A stretch of 64,000 nt of DNA from CAYLUN01 sp964386865 (GTDB lineage: Bacteria; Verrucomicrobiota; Kiritimatiellia; RFP12; UBA1067). Both the position numbers and the translations under genes were made by a program. Shown piece by piece: positions 58,097 to 64,000 of the stretch (position 1 is the stretch's first letter; each line of letters opens with the position of its first letter). Below the pieces are notes generated by a model, which ran no database searches, was not told the DNA's origin, and saw only the letters and a program-made list of their open reading frames with translations. The stretch lies in the NCBI GenBank assembly GCA_964386865.1, contig CAYLUN010000005.1:62001-126000 (forward strand), in the 5' to 3' direction.

Positions 58097-58171
58097 ACTC
58101 GGCGCAGCCGCGCCCCCAGTGCCCGCGAAGGCCGCTCCGGTCTGGGGGGGGGCGAACCTGCGGTGAGCCGT
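58097..58171. repeat. palindromic element, family P1, copy 2
   Basis: The left arm ACTCGGCGCAGCC...CCCCCAG (58097-58119) and right arm TCTGGGGGGGGCG...GAGCCGT (58141-58171) are imperfect inverted copies. The right arm, reverse complemented, closely matches the left arm of the element at 48874. It fills most of the 184-nt gap before the TraB-family gene. Confidence 0.65.
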
Positions 58172-58269
58172 CGCGGGCGGGGCGGGCGTGAGGCGCGGGA
58201 CGGCCGCGCGAGTTCTTTTGCGCGTGACAACAAACGGCTATGTTACATCCATGCAGAAAGGGAAACGAC

Positions 58270-59160
58270 ATGACCAGACGCTGGACGACGCTGCTGTTCC
58301 TCTTCCTTGCCGCCGCCGCGTGGGCGGACAAGCCGTTCCTGTGGAAGGTTGAGGCGGGCGGGCAGAAGCCGAGCTACCTCTTCGGCAGCATCCACATCCC
58401 CTCGCCGAGCGTGACCAACCTCGCTCCGTCGGTCGAGCGGGCGTTTCAGGCGTCAGACGCGGTCTACTGCGAGCTGGCGTTCGAAGAGGCGACCGTGCTC
58501 AAAATCGCGCAGGCCTCCATGGGCGCGAAGACGCCGCTCTCGCAGGCGCTGCCGCCAGAGCTGTACGCCCGCACCGAGACCGAGCTGCAGCGCGTCGTGC
58601 CGGGGTTCAAGCTCGCGGCTCTGGAGCGGGCCGAGGTCTGGACCGTCGGGTTCGCGCTGGCCATGCTCGAATATCAGGTTCGCTATCCTCATGTGACGCC
58701 GCTCGACCTGCTGCTCTTTCAGCGCGCGCAGGCGGCGGGCAAGGCGACCGGCGGGCTCGAAACTGCCGAGGAACAGCTCGGGGCCATGAACAGCTTCACG
58801 GCGGCCGAGCAGGTCGACATGCTGCGTGCGTCGCTGGACGACATGGAGGCGATGCGGCGCCAAGGCCAGTCGCCGGTCGAGCGCCTGCTGACCGCCTATC
58901 GCTCCGGGAGCGCGGAGGCGGTCGACCGCGAGGTGTCGCGCTCGCTCGAGCGCTGCTCGCCTGCCCTGAAGAGCCGCTTTGAGCAGTCGCTGCTGCACAC
59001 GCGCAACCGCCGCATGGCCAACCGCATCGCGGAGAAGGTGCGTGGCGCTCCGGACAAGAGCTTCCTCTTCGTGGTTGGCGCGATGCACGGACTCGGCCAG
59101 GACAGCGTCGTGGACATGCTGTGGAAGGCGGGGCTGAAGGTCGAACGCGTGAGCCACTGA
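58270..59160 (+). CDS. secreted TraB/GumN family protein
   Basis: 296 residues from ATG 58270 (AAAGGGAA upstream; a frame from 58240 lacks a site). Signal peptide LLFLFLAAAAWA. The family's metal-protease-like motifs are present: FGSIH near residue 38, GGLETAEEQL near 158, and GAMHGLGQDSVVDML near the C-terminus, with the paired GxxH motifs and a Glu. TraB/GumN/TIKI proteins are proposed metallopeptidases; the bacterial role is unknown. Between two exported carbohydrate genes it may act as a periplasmic peptidase. Confidence 0.85.
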   Translation: MTRRWTTLLFLFLAAAAWADKPFLWKVEAGGQKPSYLFGSIHIPSPSVTNLAPSVERAFQASDAVYCELAFEEATVLKIAQASMGAKTPLSQALPPELYARTETELQRVVPGFKLAALERAEVWTVGFALAMLEYQVRYPHVTPLDLLLFQRAQAAGKATGGLETAEEQLGAMNSFTAAEQVDMLRASLDDMEAMRRQGQSPVERLLTAYRSGSAEAVDREVSRSLERCSPALKSRFEQSLLHTRNRRMANRIAEKVRGAPDKSFLFVVGAMHGLGQDSVVDMLWKAGLKVERVSH

Positions 59161-59179
59161 AGAGCAGGAGCGAATTGCC

Positions 59180-60742
59180 ATGATGAAGTCGCATGCGTGT
59201 ACAGTTCTCGCCGCCGTCCTCGCTTCGCTGGTCGGCCAAGCCGCGGCGCAGGCACAGCCGCGCCTCGGCATGAACTTGGCCGGGCCGGCGGACTGGATGA
59301 CGGAGCTGCCCTTCGTGGACGTGTTCCGCACCTCGCGACAGTGGATCAGCCAGAAGCAGGGCGCGGGCTGGGGCAAAGGTCCGGAGCTGGCGATCGATGA
59401 GCTGGGCTGGGTCAAGCGGCTGGAGCCCGGCTGCTACGCGGAGTCGATGCTGTGCACGATTCAGGGCGGACACTATCCGGCGGGCGTCTACACGGTTCTC
59501 TACGAGGGAAAGGGCAAGCTCGCCTGCGGGAACAACGCGAAAGTGACGGAGTCCTCGCCCGGCCGGCTGCTGCTCGACGTCGACGCGTCCAAGGGCGGGT
59601 TCTCGCTCCAGATCAGAGAGACGGATCCGCAGAACTATGTGCGCAACATCCGCGTGGTGATGCCGGGCTTTGAGAAGACCTTCGAGAAAGAGCCGTTCCA
59701 CCCGGTCTTCCTCAAGACGTGGAAGGGCTTCGCCTGCTACCGTTTCATGGACTGGATGCACACCAACGGCTCGGAGATCCGCACGTGGGCGGAGCGCCCG
59801 ACGCTTCAGCACGCGACCTTCTCCAGGCGCGGCGTGGCGCTGGAGTGGATGATCGACCTCTGCAACCGGCAGAAGGCTGACGCATGGTTCTGCATGCCGC
59901 ATCTGGCCGACGACGACTTCGTGAGGCGCTTCGCGCAGCTGGTCAAGGAGCGGCTCGACCCGTCGCTCAAGATATACATCGAGTACTCCAACGAAGTCTG
60001 GAATGGCCAGTTCGTCCAGTGCCGCTACGCGGGCGAGCAGGGGGTCAAACTCGGGCTAGGGCCCAAGGAGCGCCCTTGGGAGGCGGGCTGGGCCTACACG
60101 GCGAAGCGGTCGCTGGAGATCTTCGCGATCTGGGAGTCCGTGTTCGGCGGGCACGCGCGCTTCGTGCGCGTGATCCCCACGCAGTCGGCCAACAGCGGCG
60201 TCACCAAAGGCATCTTGCGTGCTCCCGAGGTTGCGAAACACGCCGACGCGCTGGCGATCGCGCCCTACATGGGCTACAGCATCGGCCGCGGCAAGACCGC
60301 CGACGTGGGCGAGCAGATGAAAACATGGTCAGTCGAGCAGATGCTTGCGGATTTCGAGAAAGGCGCTTTTGAAGAGAGCCTGAAACACATGCGCATGAAC
60401 AAGGATCTGGCTGGCCAGTACGGGCTCAAGCTGATCGCCTATGAGGGCGGCCAGCACATGGTGGCGTTCATGAGGGATCAAGCCACGGTCAAGGCGGTCA
60501 GCGCGACCATGCACGCCTGCAACCGCCACCCGCGCATGGGCGAGCTCTACACGCGCTACTACGACGAGTGGGCCAAGCTCGGCGGCGACCTCTTCGCGGT
60601 TTTCTCCAGCATCGGCTCCTACAGCAACCACGGCGCGTGGGGCTTGGCCGAGTTCTACGACAGCAAGGCCGCCGACTATCCGAAGCTCGCCGCGACGCTG
60701 AAGTGGGCGCAGGCGCACGGGCAGGCCGTTGGAGGCGAATAG
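59180..60742 (+). CDS. secreted GH-A-like protein
   Basis: 520 residues with signal peptide CTVLAAVLASLVGQAAAQ and AGGAGCG before the ATG. The mature protein starts RLGMNLAGPADWMTELPFVD. A small sandwich (GVYTVLYEGKGKLACGNN) precedes a TIM-barrel-like region: CYRFMDWMHTNGSE, WMIDLCNRQKADAWFCMPHL, and KIYIEYSNEVWNGQF, whose Asn-Glu pair looks like a clan GH-A acid/base. LKLIAYEGGQHM offers a nucleophile Glu. The family occurs widely as hypothetical proteins. It is 19 nt after the TraB gene and 3 nt before the GH127 gene, so clearly in one operon. Confidence 0.75.
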   Translation: MMKSHACTVLAAVLASLVGQAAAQAQPRLGMNLAGPADWMTELPFVDVFRTSRQWISQKQGAGWGKGPELAIDELGWVKRLEPGCYAESMLCTIQGGHYPAGVYTVLYEGKGKLACGNNAKVTESSPGRLLLDVDASKGGFSLQIRETDPQNYVRNIRVVMPGFEKTFEKEPFHPVFLKTWKGFACYRFMDWMHTNGSEIRTWAERPTLQHATFSRRGVALEWMIDLCNRQKADAWFCMPHLADDDFVRRFAQLVKERLDPSLKIYIEYSNEVWNGQFVQCRYAGEQGVKLGLGPKERPWEAGWAYTAKRSLEIFAIWESVFGGHARFVRVIPTQSANSGVTKGILRAPEVAKHADALAIAPYMGYSIGRGKTADVGEQMKTWSVEQMLADFEKGAFEESLKHMRMNKDLAGQYGLKLIAYEGGQHMVAFMRDQATVKAVSATMHACNRHPRMGELYTRYYDEWAKLGGDLFAVFSSIGSYSNHGAWGLAEFYDSKAADYPKLAATLKWAQAHGQAVGGE

Positions 60743-60745
60743 CGG

Positions 60746-62755
60746 ATGAAAATGTACGCGCTCCTCTTCGTGAGCCTGAGCCTCTGTGCGCCTGCTGCTG
60801 GGGCCCGAACGGACCGCCTAACTCCGGCCTACATCCATCCGTTCGTTCTGCGGGAGACGCGCTGGACCGAAGGCCACTGGGCGCGGCAGCAGGAGCTGTG
60901 TTACACAAGCACGATTCCCAGTGTGCGCCGCGTGATAGACCGGCCCGGCAGCCGGGCGGCCTTCACCAACTTCAAACTCGTCGCCGGCCTGTCGCAGGAG
61001 GCCAAGGGCGACTGCCGCTGGGGCGACGGCGACGTGTACAAGTACCTGGAGGCGCTCTGCTACGCGCTCGCCGCGACCGGGGACGCGGCGCTGGATCGCG
61101 AGCTGGACGAGCGGATCGCGGTCATCGCGCAGGCGCAGCGGCCCGACGGCTACCTGCACACCGTGAACCAGCTCGCCACCAACGCGGCGCCGTTCGCGGT
61201 GCGCTTCGACCATGAGGATTACAACTTCGGACACCTCTTTACCGCCGCGGCCGCGCACCGCGCGGCAACCGGTAAGACCAATCTGCTGGCCGTGGCCCGC
61301 CGCGCCGCCGACCGGCTGGTCGACGAGTTCGAGGGGCGCCCCACCCGCGCGGCGAACTACGGTTGGAACCCGTCGCACCTCATGGGGCTGGCCGACCTGT
61401 ACCGCGCCACGGGCGAGCGGCGCTACCTCGACCTGTGCCGCGTCTTCGTCGTCGCCCGAGGCACGCAGCCGTCGCCCCGCTTCCCGACCGTCGCCGAGCC
61501 GCACCCCGGCGACCAGAACCAGTTGCGCAAGCCGCTGCTCAAGGAGACGGAAGCCGTCGGGCACGCGGTCACGGCCATGTACCTCTACTGTGGCGCGGCC
61601 GATTTGGCGTTGGAAACCGGCGACCGCGACCTGCTCGGCGCACTCACGCGCATCTGGGACGACATCTGCGGCTCCAAGCTCTACATCACCGGTGGCGTCG
61701 CCGCCTACCACAACGGCCTCTCGCCGCGCGGCGACGCGGTGCACGAGGCGGTCGGCCTCGGCTACGACCTGCCCCTCGCGAGCGCCTATAACGAGACCTG
61801 CTCCAGCTTCGGCTTCGCGATGTTCTGCCAGCGGCTGCTCGCGGCGACGGGCGAGGCCCGCTATGCGGACTGGATGGAACAGACGCTTTTCAACGCCTGC
61901 CTCGCGTCGGTGTCGCTCGACGGCGAACGCTTTTTCTACACCAACCCCTTGGCGTGGCACGGTGCCGCGCACAAGCCGCTTTCGCACGATGCGCGCGAGC
62001 GCTGGCGCGACTGGGGGTGCTACTGCTGCCCGCCGCAAGTGGCCCGCGTGTTCGGGCACCTGCACCAGTGGGCGTACGGCACGCGCGGCGACGACGTGTG
62101 GGTGCATCTCTACGGCGGCAGCGCGCTCGCAGCGGAGCTTCCCGGGCGCGGCCGAGTGGAGCTCGAGCAGGTGACGGACTATCCGTGGTCGGGCACGGTG
62201 CGCCTGGTCTGGAAGGTTGCGCCGGCGGAGGAGACCGCGCTGCGGCTGCGCATTCCCGGCTGGGCTCAGAGCGCGCGGGTGGCCGTCAACGGACAAGCCT
62301 GCTCAGCCGTGCCGCAGCCCGGCAGCTACCTCGCCTTGACGCGCGTGTGGAAGCCGGGCGACACGGTCGAACTGAACCTCCCGATGCGGCCGCGACTGAT
62401 CGAGGCCAATCCGCTGGTCGAGTCCACGGGCAATCACGCGGCGGTGCTGTGCGGGCCGCTCGTTTATTGCCTGGAGTCTCCGGATCTGCCGCAAGGCGTG
62501 ACGCTGCACGAGGTTCGCCTGTCGCGCGCGGCGACTTTCGAACGCGTGTCGCTGGCAGGCCCCCTGGGCGGGCTGCGCGGACTGCGCGGCGACGTCGTCG
62601 TGCGCGCCGGGCTCAGCCCGAGCCGAACAGAGCCGCTGTACGCCGCGGTCAGCGCCACGCCTGCGCGACGCGAGACAGTCACGCTGATTCCCTATTTCGC
62701 CTGGAACAACCGTGGCGAGCCCCAGATGCGCGTCTGGCTGCCGCTCGTTGACTGA
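60746..62755 (+). CDS. GH127-family (DUF1680) beta-L-arabinofuranosidase-like enzyme
   Basis: 669 residues with a signal peptide (LLFVSLSLCAPAAGA). The (alpha/alpha)6 barrel covers residues 30-460: TNFKLVAGLSQEAKGD, WGDGDVYKYLEALCYALA, FDHEDYNFGHLFTAA, LYITGGVAAYHNG. The zinc/cysteine centre of GH127 is present: NETCSSFG near 350 (Glu and Cys ligands) and CYCCPPQVARVF near 425 (Cys pair, one the nucleophile). Two beta-sandwiches follow. It probably removes beta-L-arabinofuranose or a related sugar. It starts 3 nt after the GH-A-like stop. Confidence 0.9.
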   Translation: MKMYALLFVSLSLCAPAAGARTDRLTPAYIHPFVLRETRWTEGHWARQQELCYTSTIPSVRRVIDRPGSRAAFTNFKLVAGLSQEAKGDCRWGDGDVYKYLEALCYALAATGDAALDRELDERIAVIAQAQRPDGYLHTVNQLATNAAPFAVRFDHEDYNFGHLFTAAAAHRAATGKTNLLAVARRAADRLVDEFEGRPTRAANYGWNPSHLMGLADLYRATGERRYLDLCRVFVVARGTQPSPRFPTVAEPHPGDQNQLRKPLLKETEAVGHAVTAMYLYCGAADLALETGDRDLLGALTRIWDDICGSKLYITGGVAAYHNGLSPRGDAVHEAVGLGYDLPLASAYNETCSSFGFAMFCQRLLAATGEARYADWMEQTLFNACLASVSLDGERFFYTNPLAWHGAAHKPLSHDARERWRDWGCYCCPPQVARVFGHLHQWAYGTRGDDVWVHLYGGSALAAELPGRGRVELEQVTDYPWSGTVRLVWKVAPAEETALRLRIPGWAQSARVAVNGQACSAVPQPGSYLALTRVWKPGDTVELNLPMRPRLIEANPLVESTGNHAAVLCGPLVYCLESPDLPQGVTLHEVRLSRAATFERVSLAGPLGGLRGLRGDVVVRAGLSPSRTEPLYAAVSATPARRETVTLIPYFAWNNRGEPQMRVWLPLVD

Positions 62756-62764
62756 GGAGACACG

Positions 62765-64000
62765 ATGACAAAGAAGAGCCGAGAGGCCGGTCAGATCATC
62801 GCGCTGGCGTGTTGCGTGCTCGCGAGCGGACTGCAAGCAGCCGAGAAGATGAACGTCATCTTTGTCGCCGTCGACGACCTGCGCACGGAGCTGGGGTGCT
62901 ACGGCGTGAAGGAGGTCAAGTCGCCGAACATCGACCGGCTCGCCGCGCGCGGCACGCTCTTCGAGCGCGCCTACTGCCAGCAGGCGGTCTGCTCGCCGTC
63001 GCGCACGAGCCTGCTGACCGGCTGCCGGCCCGACACGACCAAGGTGTACGATCTGGAGACCCATTTCCGCACGAACCTTCCGGATGTGGTGACGCTACCG
63101 CAGCACTTCAGGGACAACGGCTACTTCACCCGCAGCGTGGGCAAGATCTTCCACGGCGGGCTGGACGACACGCGCTCCTGGTCCGAGCCGCCCGCCAAGG
63201 CCAACCGCCCGATGTACCTTCTGCCGGAGAACCAGGCGCTGGTGGCCCGCAAGACCAAGGCCGCCGAGGGAAAGACGTTCAAGACCCCCAGCGCCCGTTA
63301 CAACGCGACGGCCGGCCCGGCGTGGGAGTGCGCCGACGTACCCGATAACGCCTACTCCGACGGTGCGATCGCCGACGCGGCCATCGAGATGCTGCGCGCG
63401 GCCAAAGACAAGCCGTTCTTTCTGGCGGTCGGGTTCCTCAAGCCGCACCTGCCTTTCATCGCGCCGAAGAAGTACTGGGGTCTGTACGAGCGGGGGGCGA
63501 TTCCGCAGGCGCCCAATCCCTTCCCGCCCAAGGACGCGACGCGCTTCACGCTGGCCGACTGGGGCGAGATGCGCGCCTACGACGACATCCCGCCTGTGGG
63601 GCCCGTCACCGGCGAGCAGGCCCGCACGCTCAAGCACGGCTATTACGCCTGCGTCAGCTACATGGACGCGCAGCTCGGCCGTGTGCTTGACGAGGTCGAG
63701 CGTCTTGGACTGAGTGAGCGAACGGTGGTCGTGCTCTGGGGCGACCACGGCTGGAAGCTGGGCGAGCACGGCGCATGGTGCAAGCACTCGAATCTCGAGA
63801 ACGACACGCACGCGCCGCTTATCTGCCGCGCGCCCGGCCAGAAGGCGGCGGGCGGCCGCAGCCGCGCGCTGGTCGAGTTTGTGGATATTTATCCCTCGCT
63901 CTGCGCGCTGGCCGGGCTGCCGTTGCCGCAGCATCTGGAGGGGACGAGCTTCGCGCCGCTGCTCGACGCGCCGGATCGCGCATGGAAGCCGGGCGCCTTC
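62765..64000 (+). CDS. iduronate-2-sulfatase-like sulfatase, cut by window end
   Basis: 412 codons from ATG 62765, running off the right edge with no stop. Signal peptide IIALACCVLASGLQAAE. MNVIFVAVDDLRTELGCYG supplies the two metal Asp residues. The active-site motif is CSPSRTSLLTG near residue 76. Also present are SVGKIFHGG, FLAVGFLKPHLPF and VVLWGDHGWKLGEHGAWCKH. These are typical of iduronate-2-sulfatase-type (S1_7-like) enzymes. It is 9 nt after the GH127 gene, ending the visible operon. Only a C-terminal part is missing. Confidence 0.92.
   Translation, partial: MTKKSREAGQIIALACCVLASGLQAAEKMNVIFVAVDDLRTELGCYGVKEVKSPNIDRLAARGTLFERAYCQQAVCSPSRTSLLTGCRPDTTKVYDLETHFRTNLPDVVTLPQHFRDNGYFTRSVGKIFHGGLDDTRSWSEPPAKANRPMYLLPENQALVARKTKAAEGKTFKTPSARYNATAGPAWECADVPDNAYSDGAIADAAIEMLRAAKDKPFFLAVGFLKPHLPFIAPKKYWGLYERGAIPQAPNPFPPKDATRFTLADWGEMRAYDDIPPVGPVTGEQARTLKHGYYACVSYMDAQLGRVLDEVERLGLSERTVVVLWGDHGWKLGEHGAWCKHSNLENDTHAPLICRAPGQKAAGGRSRALVEFVDIYPSLCALAGLPLPQHLEGTSFAPLLDAPDRAWKPGAF

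Overview
This window is GC-rich, densely coded bacterial DNA, and its gene content points to the PVC superphylum, most likely Kiritimatiellota, Lentisphaerota or a related Verrucomicrobia/Planctomycetes lineage. The evidence is secreted sulfatases with Cys-type active sites, two DUF1080 (3-keto-glycoside hydrolase-like) proteins, an HzsA-like/SUMF1 fusion, an autotransporter-associated beta-strand repeat protein, a Planctomycetes-type ECF sigma factor next to a Ser/Thr kinase, and a C-terminal DPDGDGLANLFEYALGTDP motif. There are no rRNA or tRNA genes, phage genes, transposases or CRISPR arrays that I can see. The assignment rests on gene families only.

Layout. 0.3-3.7 kb: ECF sigma factor plus kinase-TPR protein. 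3.8-16 kb: minus-strand glycan-use locus (polysaccharide lyase-like, DUF1080, ceramidase-like, serine beta-lactamase-like hydrolase, GH29 fucosidase, HzsA-like/SUMF1 protein, Zn-dehydrogenase, aldo/keto reductase), with a divergent AraC regulator at its head. 17-18.2 kb: a second DUF1080 protein. 18.3-19.1 kb: tandem YjbQ genes. 19.3-24.7 kb: beta-helix protein, sulfatase and UbiA-family enzyme. 24.7-30.6 kb: a BNR-family pseudogene, a lipoprotein and mfd. 30.7-39.4 kb: two very large convergent secreted carbohydrate-active proteins. 39.7-41 kb: two decayed 5' gene stubs around an unknown secreted protein. 41.1-45.5 kb: sulfatase, conserved unknown, membrane protein. 45.8-55.1 kb: two GH-A-like enzymes flanking a 1243-residue beta-strand-repeat protein. 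55.1-64 kb: cupin-like protein, PQQ-type propeller, then a plus-strand run of aldo/keto reductase, TraB/GumN protein, GH-A-like protein, GH127 enzyme and an iduronate-sulfatase-like gene cut by the window end.

How it fits together. Most products carry signal peptides and are lyases, glycosidases, sulfatases or carbohydrate-binding proteins. Dehydrogenases, aldo/keto reductases and DUF1080 proteins would process released sugars, possibly through 3-keto intermediates. This is a loosely organised saccharolytic region for sulfated and fucosylated glycans. It lacks the SusC/D genes of Bacteroidota. Regulation is probably local (AraC) plus the ECF/kinase pair.

The most distinctive features are at the edges of the genes. 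Many short repeats and palindromes occur, several of them inside coding sequence. Two exact 7-residue units from a 7-nt repeat lie in frame in mfd. A 54-bp palindromic repeat is duplicated in frame in a LamG protein. An AFAKASADR-type insert sits in a GH-A enzyme, in the same loop where a paralogue carries two whole carbohydrate-binding modules. Several genes are decayed, including one stub interrupted by a palindrome.
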